From Burkholderiales bacterium (GTDB lineage Bacteria > Pseudomonadota > Gammaproteobacteria > Burkholderiales > Burkholderiaceae_C), in assembly GCA_005786815.1 (NCBI GenBank), contig SYDB01000085.1, positions 1 to 6,830 of the forward strand: a stretch of 6,830 nucleotides of DNA. Reading direction: 5' to 3'. Made by a program: the position numbers and the translations under genes. Position 1 is the first letter of the stretch. Each line of letters starts with the position of its first letter. Shown one piece after another: positions 1 through 6,314 of the stretch. The notes beneath the pieces are model-generated. The model worked only from the letters and a program-made list of their open reading frames with translations, was not told where the DNA came from and did not search any database.

Positions 1-1
1 C

Positions 2-1123
2 AGTTGGATCATCACTGCCTCTGTATGTGCCGTTACTGCCGCCGCGTTAGTTGCATGCGGTAAAAAAGAAGAAGCCAAACAGGCAGAGCCCGCTAAAGCA
101 GAGGTCAAAGCTGAACCTCTCAAAATCGCGTTTGCCTATGTCGGGCCTGTAGGAGATGGCGGCTGGACATTCGCCCACGACAACGCACGCAAAGCTCTAG
201 AAAAAGAATTTGGCGACAAAATTCAAACTACGTTTGTTGAAAACGTACCTGAATCAGCGGATGCAGAACGCGTGATTCGCGATATGGTCGGCCAAGGCAA
301 TAAGCTTATTTTTGGTACCACATTTGGCTACATGGATCCCATGCTCAAGGTTGCAGCGGACAACAAAGACGTGAAGTTTGAGCACGCTACAGGTTACAAG
401 CAAGCCGACAATATGCGCACCTACGACAGCCGAACCTATGAGGGTGCGTACATGGCTGGCGTGATCGCTGGCAAGATGACCAAGACCAACACATTAGGTG
501 TTGTGGCATCGATCCCAATTCCAGAAGTTATTCGCAATATTAATAGCTTTACCTTGGGCGCGCAATCCAGCAACCCCAAAATCAAAACCAAAGTAGTCTG
601 GGTCAACGAGTGGTTCAACCCACCCAAAGAAACAGAAGCCGCCACCAGTTTGATCAACGGCGGTGCCGACGTACTTTTCCAAAATACGGATTCGCCTGCC
701 GTACTCAAAACAGCGCAAGACAAAGGCAAACGCGCTTTTGGATGGGACTCTGACATGACAGCCTACGGCCCTAAAGCCCATTTGGCCTCAGCCATCATCA
801 ACTGGACGCCTTACTACATCAAAGCCACACGCGAAGCACTCGAGGGCAAGTGGACTGGCGGCGGACAAACGTGGTCGGGCGTGAAAGACGGTGCCATTGA
901 CATCGTATCGATTGCTGACGATGTACCCGCTGAAACCAAAGCCAAGGTAGAGGAAATCAAAAAAGGTTTGACGGATGGAAGTTTTGCCATCTGGAAAGGC
1001 CCATTGATGGACAACACCGGAAAAGAAGTACTCAGCAAGGACAGCGTTGCTGACGACAAGTTTTTGAGTGGCGTCAATTTCTACGTCAAAGGCGTTGATG
1101 GGAAAGTGCCAGGCGGCAAGTAA
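2..1123 (+). CDS. BMP family (PnrA-like) ABC transporter substrate-binding lipoprotein, 5'-truncated
   Basis: This is the extracytoplasmic solute receptor of a BMP-family ABC importer. Characterised relatives bind purine nucleosides or related compounds; the ligand here cannot be read from sequence. The frame is open from base 2 for 373 residues, and the start codon lies before the window. The visible N-terminus is the end of a lipoprotein signal peptide: a hydrophobic Ala/Val-rich stretch ending in the lipobox LVAC, with the lipidated Cys encoded at 56-58, then a charged Lys/Glu/Ala linker. The mature domain begins at LKIAFAYVGPVGDGGW and carries the BMP landmarks GTTFGYMDPM, YEGAYMAGVIAGKMTKTN, EWFNPPKETEAA, ADVLFQNTDSPAVL and FGWDSDM. 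It ends with VKGVDGKVPGGK and TAATAA, and a terminator follows 24 bases later. It is therefore the last gene of an operon whose permease and ATPase genes would be expected upstream. The family call is firm; the substrate is not known. Confidence 0.93.
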   Translation, partial: SWIITASVCAVTAAALVACGKKEEAKQAEPAKAEVKAEPLKIAFAYVGPVGDGGWTFAHDNARKALEKEFGDKIQTTFVENVPESADAERVIRDMVGQGNKLIFGTTFGYMDPMLKVAADNKDVKFEHATGYKQADNMRTYDSRTYEGAYMAGVIAGKMTKTNTLGVVASIPIPEVIRNINSFTLGAQSSNPKIKTKVVWVNEWFNPPKETEAATSLINGGADVLFQNTDSPAVLKTAQDKGKRAFGWDSDMTAYGPKAHLASAIINWTPYYIKATREALEGKWTGGGQTWSGVKDGAIDIVSIADDVPAETKAKVEEIKKGLTDGSFAIWKGPLMDNTGKEVLSKDSVADDKFLSGVNFYVKGVDGKVPGGK

Positions 1124-1147
1124 TAAATAGTTCTTTTGAATTCATAT

Positions 1148-1174
1148 AAAGCCACCCTAGGGTGGCTTTTTTTT
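1148..1174 (+). terminator. Rho-independent terminator after the BMP gene
   Basis: A perfect inverted repeat, AAAGCCACC and GGTGGCTTT around a CTAG loop, runs directly into eight T residues. It begins 24 bases after the BMP stop codon. It should end transcription of the upstream operon and insulate it from the AroE-like gene. The 5' A-run is too short to make this a convincing bidirectional terminator, and no gene converges on it. Confidence 0.93.
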
Positions 1175-1181
1175 CGCCACC

Positions 1182-1187
1182 TATACT
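1182..1187 (+). promoter_or_regulatory. Candidate -10 element for the AroE-like gene
   Basis: TATACT matches the sigma-70 -10 consensus at five of six positions and lies just after the terminator, 34 bases before the preferred ATG. A promoter is needed here because the preceding operon is terminated. No good -35 hexamer is visible at the right distance, because that region is terminator stem, so the call rests on the -10 and on context alone. Confidence 0.3.
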
Positions 1188-1221
1188 GGAAAAATTTTCA
1201 GAAACATATGCAAATATTCCT

Positions 1222-2025
1222 ATGAACCAAGTCGATTTTGTAAATGGAAAAACCCGTGTTTATGCAATTGTGGGTGACCCCATTGAGCAGGTTCGCTCGC
1301 CAGAAATGGTCACTTGGGAAATGCAAAAGCGCGATCACAACGCTATGCTGATACCGATGCACATTGCACGCGATGAATTTGATAGCGTGATGCCCCATAT
1401 CATGCGCATGCGCAATTTAGATGGCTTGATTTTTACCATTCCCTTCAAAGCCCAAGCCATTGCGCTAGCAAAAACCTTAGGTCCTCAGGCCTCGCAGATT
1501 GGTGCGATCAATGCACTCAAAAAACACGGCAACGGCGCATGGAGTGGCGAAATATTTGACGGAATGGGATGTGTAGAAGCCTTCAAACAAAGAGGCATCA
1601 CTCTTCAAGACAAGCGTTTGCAACTCATAGGCTTAGGTGGGGCTGGATCGGCTATTTGTGTTGCTTTGGCGTATGAAAAACCAAAGCTTTTGCGCCTCTT
1701 TGATATCGACCCTCAAACCACTGAACGTATGGCCAAGATGGTGAACACCATCAGCCCGCAGACTGTGGTTGAAGTTGGATTGCCTCTTTCAGAAGGCATA
1801 GACATCTTGCTCAATGCATCCCCAGTTGGCATGCTGAACGACGCACGACTTCCCTTAGCAGTTCAGCAATTCAAAAAAGAGTTGATCGTTTTTGATGCCA
1901 TCGTCATGCCAGAGAACACGCCCCTGTTGTCCCTTGCCCAAGATTGTGGCTGCCAAGTTGTAAGAGGCAGAGAGATGATGCTCGGACAAATTTCAAAAAT
2001 TGTTGACTATTTTTTTGCGCCTTAA
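1222..2025 (+). CDS. AroE-like shikimate/quinate dehydrogenase family oxidoreductase, atypical substrate motif
   Basis: This is a 267-residue two-domain protein of the shikimate dehydrogenase fold, close to the usual AroE length of about 270. The N-terminal substrate domain has GDPIEQVRSPEM (18-29), TIPFK with the catalytic Lys76, GAINAL with Asn97, and IFDGMG with the catalytic Asp113. The Rossmann domain has GLGGAG (137-142), NASPVGM (198-204) and MMLGQ (252-256). Two features are unusual. The paired Ser motif that holds the shikimate carboxylate in AroE (HSxS) reads QVRS, so the first Ser is Val24, and the Thr before the catalytic Asp is Phe. After the second Rossmann strand it has FDID (160-163) instead of the NR[T/S] that binds the NADP phosphate, which points to NAD. 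It is probably a paralogue acting on quinate or another hydroxy acid, not the biosynthetic AroE. The ATG at 1222 was chosen because the only earlier start (GTG at 1162) lies in the terminator stem. No clear Shine-Dalgarno is seen. Confidence 0.85.
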   Translation: MNQVDFVNGKTRVYAIVGDPIEQVRSPEMVTWEMQKRDHNAMLIPMHIARDEFDSVMPHIMRMRNLDGLIFTIPFKAQAIALAKTLGPQASQIGAINALKKHGNGAWSGEIFDGMGCVEAFKQRGITLQDKRLQLIGLGGAGSAICVALAYEKPKLLRLFDIDPQTTERMAKMVNTISPQTVVEVGLPLSEGIDILLNASPVGMLNDARLPLAVQQFKKELIVFDAIVMPENTPLLSLAQDCGCQVVRGREMMLGQISKIVDYFFAP

Positions 2026-2032
2026 AAACCTT

Positions 2033-2038
2033 TAAAAT
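2033..2038 (+). promoter_or_regulatory. Candidate -10 element for the riboswitch operon
   Basis: TAAAAT, within an A/T-rich stretch just after the AroE-like stop, matches TATAAT at five of six positions and lies about 30 bases before the riboswitch P1 stem. A TTGACT is present at 2003-2008, but the 24-base spacing is too long for it to be the partner -35. The region 17 bases upstream is only a T-run. A promoter must lie near here, but this exact assignment is weak. Confidence 0.3.
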
Positions 2039-2066
2039 AACACTGCGTCCAAATTTTGGGCGCATC

Positions 2067-2155
2067 CGCTAGGGGTGTTGGTGTCAACAAGGTGGCACTG
2101 GCTGAGAAAGTCCCTTTGAACCTGATTGAGGTAATCCTCGCGCAGGGAAGCTAGT
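2067..2155 (+). ncRNA. TPP riboswitch aptamer (THI box)
   Basis: This is the thiamine pyrophosphate-sensing aptamer in the leader of the downstream operon. Conserved blocks appear in the right order: CTAGGGGTG at the 5' side (P1/P2), a variable P3 hairpin with GTTG and CAAC arms (2077-2080, 2085-2088), CTGAGA (2102-2107) which grips the pyrimidine, TCCCTTTGAACCTGA (2111-2125), the P5 hairpin GAGG-TAAT-CCTC (2128-2139), GCGCAGGGA (2140-2148) and the closing CTAG (2151-2154) which pairs with 2069-2072. TPP binding normally lowers expression of the genes behind it. No terminator hairpin with a T-run follows, so control is probably at translation initiation. Confidence 0.96.
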
Positions 2156-2224
2156 TACAAGTGCCGGAACTGGGTATTCACCCACATTCTCCGAATCTGC
2201 GTTAGCCCCCTGCTCCAGTTATGG
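2142..2224 (+). promoter_or_regulatory. Riboswitch expression platform: start-codon sequestering stem and competing anti-sequestor
   Basis: Two alternative stems can be read. The OFF stem pairs CCGGAACTGG (2164-2173) with CCAGTTATGG (2215-2224): nine of ten positions pair, including one G-U, and the ATG at 2221 is inside it. The ON stem pairs GCAGGG (2142-2147) and GCTA (2150-2153), both in the aptamer 3' end, with CCCTGC (2208-2213) and TAGC (2203-2206) around a small internal loop. Forming the ON stem breaks the aptamer and cannot nest with the OFF stem. A small hairpin, TGGGT-ATTC-ACCCA (2171-2184), also competes with the OFF stem. The pairing is read by eye; the regulatory logic is inferred. 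Confidence 0.55.
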
Positions 2225-3315
2225 ACAACATGGAAAACAACGCGTCAGTGATAGAAGACGAAGTAATGGCTTTCATGCAAATGAAGGCGTCAGACGATGC
2301 CGCCTTCAATGCCATGGCTTTGCGTCTTTTTAAACACCAAGCGCAATTTAATGTGCCTTTCCAACGGTTTTGCCAGATGCGCGGTAAAACCCCGCGCACT
2401 GTGACGCATTGGCACGACATCCCGGCCGTGCCTATCAATGCATTCAAAGACTTAGATCTGACATGCACACCTACTAGCGAATGTGGCCGCGTCTTCATGA
2501 CCAGCGGAACAACCCGTGGTGATGTCAAAGGCCGTCATTACCACCCATCGCTCAGGGTCTACGACGCATCCATGCGTTTAAATTTTGAACGGCAGTTAAT
2601 GTCTCAAAAATCAAAAATACGCATTGGCATTCTTTTCCCAACGGTAGACATGATGCCCCACTCATCGTTGGCGCATTACCTCCAATTAGCACTCGCGCAC
2701 TTTGGTACCCCCAACAGCCAATATTTCATGGGGCCTAGCGGCTTAGACATAGAAGCACTCACGCAAGCACTGCAACAGGCTGAAAAAAATCACGAACCTG
2801 TTGCACTCCTTGGCGCTAGCTACAGCATGGTCCACGCCATGGACGCTCTGATCGCTTCTGGTTTGAACCTCAAACTGCCCACATCGAGTTGGTTGTTTGA
2901 TACGGGCGGATTCAAAGGCCAATCGCGTGAGATCGAAATGGATAGTTTCTACACCCAACTCTCCAACACTTTTGGCGTGCCGCGTTCGCAATGCTTCAAT
3001 ATGTACGGCATGACTGAGCTCAGTACCCAGTTGTATGACGCAGGTAACAGCACTACACCTTCCGTCAAGCGTGGACCACACTGGACACGCACCAGAGTCA
3101 TCGACCCCATCAGCGGCCAAGACATGCCAAAGGGGGAACGTGGCATTTTGGTGCACACGGACTTGGCCAACTACAACTCTGTCACCACACTTTTGACAGA
3201 AGACGTTGGTATCGCCACGGACGATGGTTTTATTTTGCTGGGCCGCGCACAGGGCGCACAAGCAAAAGGATGCTCTTTGGCAGTCGAAGATTTTCTGCAG
3301 GCGGCGCGCGTATGA
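2221..3315 (+). CDS. LuxE-like acyl-protein synthetase
   Basis: This is an ANL-superfamily, LuxE-type enzyme of 364 residues, near the family length of about 370-380. LuxE activates a carboxylic acid with ATP to an acyl-adenylate and passes the acyl group to a cysteine near its own C-terminus, from which LuxC reduces it. Motifs in order are: the adenylate-forming phosphate loop TSGTTRG (94-100), DTGGFKG (227-233), NMYGMTELSTQ (260-270), TEDVG (326-330), and GRAQGAQAKGCSLAVED (341-357) with Cys351 only 13 residues from the end, the place of the acylated Cys in LuxE. It is the first gene behind the TPP riboswitch and overlaps the LuxC-like gene by ATGA. Luciferase genes are absent, so bioluminescence is not the role; the substrate is probably a thiamine-related carboxylate (inference). 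ATG 2221 has no Shine-Dalgarno, and ATG 2230 and 2266 are in-frame alternatives. The family is clear; the exact start is uncertain. Confidence 0.9.
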   Translation: MDNMENNASVIEDEVMAFMQMKASDDAAFNAMALRLFKHQAQFNVPFQRFCQMRGKTPRTVTHWHDIPAVPINAFKDLDLTCTPTSECGRVFMTSGTTRGDVKGRHYHPSLRVYDASMRLNFERQLMSQKSKIRIGILFPTVDMMPHSSLAHYLQLALAHFGTPNSQYFMGPSGLDIEALTQALQQAEKNHEPVALLGASYSMVHAMDALIASGLNLKLPTSSWLFDTGGFKGQSREIEMDSFYTQLSNTFGVPRSQCFNMYGMTELSTQLYDAGNSTTPSVKRGPHWTRTRVIDPISGQDMPKGERGILVHTDLANYNSVTTLLTEDVGIATDDGFILLGRAQGAQAKGCSLAVEDFLQAARV

Positions 3316-4772
3316 CCGTGTTGCAGTTCACTGCCGGCTACGTTCCAAGCATTGCGCACAAAGACCTTGCGTGGCACACGCTGACATATGGAGCAGGCGA
3401 TACACGATTGGAGGTGAAACTCCCCCTCTTGACGCCTGCACAAATACTGGCGGTGACGCAACACATCAAGAGTGCTGTCCAAACGCACATCAAAACCATG
3501 GCCGTGTCAGACATAGTACGTGCTATCGATGTAGCTATTCTCAGATTGCTTGACGTCAACCATGAAGATAGAAAACGCATAGACACACTACTACCCATTG
3601 CCACGGGCATGGACGCAACCATGTTGCGCCATAACCTCAGCGAATATTTACAAACCTTCCGTGCATTGCAATTGCATCGATTTATCGCCGAGGACTTCAG
3701 CAATCCCAAAATGCTGGATGAATTTCAGCCGCGCATCACCGGCGGATGGACCAAGGCGGTAGGCGCAGAACTCGTCACGCATATTTGGGCTGGAAACGTT
3801 CCTGGTTTACCTTTGTGGAGTTTGATCTCGGGCCTATTGGTGAAAGCCGGAACGGTAGGTAAGGTATCGAGTACTGAGCCCATATGTGCATCTATTTTCG
3901 CCAAAGTATTGGCAGATGTAGAACCTCGGTTGGCAGACTGTCTGTCGATTATTTGGTGGCCGACCGAAGACGTCGATATTGCCAGCTATTTATTCCAACA
4001 TTCAGACATCGTTCTTGCCTACGGCGGAAACAGCGCTCTGTCTGCAATTCAAAAACAAGTGCCCGTGACCGCGCGCTTCTTACCGCACGGCCACAAACTG
4101 AGTTTTGGCATGGTGTCTACTTCGGCGCTTTCTGTTGTGCGTGCAAAACGTGTGGCTTCTCAAGCCGCGTTAGATATCGCTCGGTACGAACAGCAAGGCT
4201 GTTACTCGCCACAAATGTTCTATGTAGAACGTGGCGCTAAGTTGAGTCCTCAAGAATTTGCTCAGTCACTTGCCAGCGAATTGGCTGCGTTGGCACACAA
4301 ATACCCAAGAGCCTCTTTGTCACTAGAAGAGGCCTCACACATCGCCAGTTGGCGTGAATCGCATGAATTTGCCATGCTGCAAAACTCTGGAATTCAAGTG
4401 CTGGGAGATAAGCAGGACGCGTTTGTAGTGGTTTATAGCGATGCACCTCTGTCGCTCAACCCCAGTCCGCTCAACCGATGCGTCACCGTAGTTGCAGTTG
4501 ATTCCTTGCTAGACGTAATGCCTTTGTTGAAAGACCAACGCCCGTATTTACAAACAACAGGCCTGGCAACAGATCCAGAAACATTGCTTCAATTAGGTGA
4601 AGCACTAGCGCTTGCTGGTGTCACACGCATTTGTGCGATTGGCGAAATGACCTCTCCTGCTGCGGGTTGGCACCACGATGGACGATTCAGCCTGGCTGAT
4701 TTGGTAAATATGGTCGACATTGAAACATCGACTGAAGTTGCAGCGAATCAGTTAATCCACTATGAACTCTGA
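3312..4772 (+). CDS. LuxC-like acyl-CoA / acyl-protein reductase
   Basis: This 486-residue protein has the usual LuxC length and belongs to the aldehyde-dehydrogenase-fold acyl-CoA reductase family. LuxC takes an acyl group as a thioester and reduces it with NADPH to the free aldehyde. Visible landmarks are FQPRITGG, the nucleotide-binding segment AGNVPGLPLWS (Gly161-Asn162), KVSSTEP, AYGGNSAL (Y237-G239), FLPHGHKLSF (from about 257), QQGCYSPQ with Cys297 as the likely catalytic thiol, and the C-terminal YLQTTGLA and WHHDGRFSLADLV (H454-D456). ATG 3312 overlaps the stop of the LuxE-like gene (ATGA), so the two are likely coupled and act as a pair. An earlier in-frame ATG at 3270 lies deep in the upstream gene and would add 14 unconserved residues. 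The 3' end overlaps the ATPase gene by 11 bases. The true acyl substrate is unknown; position implies thiamine salvage. Confidence 0.92.
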   Translation: MTVLQFTAGYVPSIAHKDLAWHTLTYGAGDTRLEVKLPLLTPAQILAVTQHIKSAVQTHIKTMAVSDIVRAIDVAILRLLDVNHEDRKRIDTLLPIATGMDATMLRHNLSEYLQTFRALQLHRFIAEDFSNPKMLDEFQPRITGGWTKAVGAELVTHIWAGNVPGLPLWSLISGLLVKAGTVGKVSSTEPICASIFAKVLADVEPRLADCLSIIWWPTEDVDIASYLFQHSDIVLAYGGNSALSAIQKQVPVTARFLPHGHKLSFGMVSTSALSVVRAKRVASQAALDIARYEQQGCYSPQMFYVERGAKLSPQEFAQSLASELAALAHKYPRASLSLEEASHIASWRESHEFAMLQNSGIQVLGDKQDAFVVVYSDAPLSLNPSPLNRCVTVVAVDSLLDVMPLLKDQRPYLQTTGLATDPETLLQLGEALALAGVTRICAIGEMTSPAAGWHHDGRFSLADLVNMVDIETSTEVAANQLIHYEL

Positions 4773-5547
4773 TTCACGCATGACCGCAATTGAATCCAAG
4801 GCGCAGCATCTTTTGCGTCTGCGAAATGTGTCGTTCTCCTACTTAGAGGGTATGGAAACACTGCACAGCATCAACCTAGATTTAGCGCCGGGAGAATTCC
4901 ACTGCCTAATAGGTCGCAGTGGTTGCGGTAAAACCAGCGTACTCAAATTAGCGGCTGGTCTACTTTCCGCCCAACAGGGCGAAGTGGTATGGAATAACCA
5001 ACTGCTAATTGCACCGCAAAGCGATATGGGTTTTGTGTTCCAACGCCCAACGCTTCTTGAATGGTTAAACGTTTTAGACAATGTATTACTGCCAATTGCA
5101 TTGCATAGAAGAATTGAAAATTCAGATATCCATAAGGCGAAAGAATTGCTGCAACGCATGGGGCTTGCACATAAATTTGATGACAAGCCAACTGAACTAT
5201 CAGGCGGACAACAAAGCCGCGTTGCAATTGCGCGCGCGCTGATCACCAGTCCACGTATCTTGTTCATGGACGAACCTTTTGCCTCTTTAGATGCGATCAC
5301 CCGAGAAGAACTACAACATGACCTGATGGGAATTTGTGCAGAACACAAAACTTCTATCTTGTTTGTGACACACGATATTGGCGAAGCGGTCTACCTGGGT
5401 AACCAGGTCTCTGTGATGGTGCAAGGAAAAATTCACCACACACTCGGAATCGACCTGCCGCAACCGCGCCAAAACTCCATGCGCCATAGCCCAGAGTTCA
5501 ATCATTTCAGTGCAAAACTGCGTCATGCGATGGAGGTGGTTGCATGA
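4762..5547 (+). CDS. thiZ: ThiZ-like ABC transporter ATP-binding protein (thiamine precursor import)
   Basis: This is the cytoplasmic ATPase of an ABC importer of the NitT/TauT type (relatives SsuB, TauB, ThiZ), 261 residues long. All nucleotide-binding elements are intact: Walker A GRSGCGKTS (51-59), Q-loop FQRP with Gln94, signature LSGGQQSR (146-153), Walker B ILFMDE (166-171), D-loop ASLDA (174-178) and switch His204 in VTHD. The assignment to thiamine precursor uptake comes from the TPP riboswitch at the head of the operon and the NMT1-like binding protein downstream, since the ATPase alone would not separate it from sulfonate or nitrate systems. ATG 4762 overlaps the LuxC-like stop by 11 bases; an in-frame ATG at 4780 (Met7) is an alternative. 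Neither start has a good ribosome binding site, so translation is probably coupled. The 3' end overlaps the permease gene by ATGA. Confidence 0.88.
   Translation: MNSDSRMTAIESKAQHLLRLRNVSFSYLEGMETLHSINLDLAPGEFHCLIGRSGCGKTSVLKLAAGLLSAQQGEVVWNNQLLIAPQSDMGFVFQRPTLLEWLNVLDNVLLPIALHRRIENSDIHKAKELLQRMGLAHKFDDKPTELSGGQQSRVAIARALITSPRILFMDEPFASLDAITREELQHDLMGICAEHKTSILFVTHDIGEAVYLGNQVSVMVQGKIHHTLGIDLPQPRQNSMRHSPEFNHFSAKLRHAMEVVA
5532..5537 (+). promoter_or_regulatory. Strong Shine-Dalgarno for the permease gene
   Basis: GGAGGT lies six bases before the permease ATG at 5544, inside the end of the ATPase coding region. It fixes the permease start and contrasts with the first gene of the operon, where no such site is visible. 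Confidence 0.8.
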
Positions 5548-6287
5548 AAACAAAGTCTTATTTCTGGACACTCTTGGTCGGTGTAGTTTTCTTAACAACT
5601 TGGGAAGTTTTGGTACGCGCTCTTGGCACCTCAGAGCTGGTGATGCCAGCCCCTTCGCGAATTGCAGATGTTTTATGGAAGAGCTTAGTAAACGGTTACC
5701 TGTGGCCACATATCTGGCAAACACTGGTAGAAGTTTTTTGGGGAATTGTGTTGGGTGGGTTAATGGGGTGTGTTGGCGGCATTGTTTTAGGTGAATCGAA
5801 GCATTTACGGTCTCTCCTCATGCCCTATGTTGTCTTGAGCCAAGTCATACCCAAATTGGCACTTGCGCCTTTATTCATTGTCTGGTTTGGCTTTGGCGTG
5901 CTACCCACCGTTGTGATGACTGCGTTAATTTGTTTTTTCCCGCTGCTTGAAAATACAGTGACCAGCATGCAACAAGTGGATCCACAAAAATTAGAACTTT
6001 TCAAAATGCTGCGTGCAAATAGGTGGCAAACGCTGTGGCGCTTAAAAATTCCCTCAGGTATGCCTAATATATTGGCGGGCTTTCGGGTCGCTTTGGTGCT
6101 GGCATGGGTAGGGGCTGTTGTGGGTGAATTCATTGGGTCCAGCAAAGGACTTGGCGCATTGATCATCGCTGCGCAAGGATCTATGGATACGCCTTTGATG
6201 TTTGCTGTCTTAGTAGTTATCACCTTCCTCGGCATCTCAAGTTATTGGATGTTTCAAATATTTGAACGTCGATTTTTGCAATCTTAA
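5544..6287 (+). CDS. thiX: ThiX-like ABC transporter permease (thiamine precursor import)
   Basis: This is an inner-membrane permease of the NitT/TauT (SsuC/TauC/ThiX) family, 247 residues and full length. Hydrophobic segments are seen at about 7-26, 60-83, 98-118, 120-140, 178-198 and 218-238, consistent with six membrane spans. PAPSRIADVLW (36-45) and LLMPYVVLSQVIPKLALAPLFIVWFGFG are typical of the group. The cytoplasmic coupling loop (EAA loop) that docks on the ATPase lies around 150-175, ending ANRWQTLWRLKIPSGMPNILAGFR. The start is set by a strong GGAGGT site and an ATGA overlap with the ATPase stop. The substrate is inferred from the TPP riboswitch and the adjacent binding protein to be a pyrimidine thiamine precursor or a related breakdown product; the permease itself does not show this. 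Confidence 0.88.
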   Translation: MKTKSYFWTLLVGVVFLTTWEVLVRALGTSELVMPAPSRIADVLWKSLVNGYLWPHIWQTLVEVFWGIVLGGLMGCVGGIVLGESKHLRSLLMPYVVLSQVIPKLALAPLFIVWFGFGVLPTVVMTALICFFPLLENTVTSMQQVDPQKLELFKMLRANRWQTLWRLKIPSGMPNILAGFRVALVLAWVGAVVGEFIGSSKGLGALIIAAQGSMDTPLMFAVLVVITFLGISSYWMFQIFERRFLQS

Positions 6288-6314
6288 TTTTTGATTTCTC
6301 CAGAAAGTTTCCAT

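Noticed and set aside
1162..1221. GTG at 1162 as start of the AroE-like gene, adding 20 residues
   Set aside because: The GTG lies in the 3' arm of the intrinsic terminator and the added residues do not resemble an AroE N-terminus; ATG 1222 gives a normal family length.
2003..2008. TTGACT as the -35 of the riboswitch operon promoter
   Set aside because: It is 24 bases from the best -10 candidate, too far for sigma-70, and lies in the end of the AroE-like coding region.
2202..2528. Open frame on the - strand opposite the riboswitch and LuxE start
   Set aside because: It lies antisense to a well-supported gene, has no recognisable motif, and no promoter or ribosome site for it is seen.
3270..3311. 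ATG at 3270 as start of the LuxC-like gene
   Set aside because: It would overlap the conserved Cys region of the LuxE-like gene by 46 bases, while ATG 3312 gives a standard ATGA overlap and a normal LuxC length.
3206..3553. Open frame on the + strand across the LuxE-LuxC junction
   Set aside because: It is a shadow of the two real genes in another frame; its product is rich in Cys, Arg and His with no recognisable domain.
2221..4772. A bioluminescence (lux) operon
   Set aside because: Only LuxE- and LuxC-type genes are present. There is no luxA, luxB or luxD, and the leader is a TPP riboswitch with thiamine-type transporter genes behind.
4839..5348. Long - strand open frame (169 codons) opposite the ATPase gene
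   Set aside because: It is antisense to a complete ABC ATPase and is Ser/Cys/Arg-rich low-information sequence typical of shadow frames.
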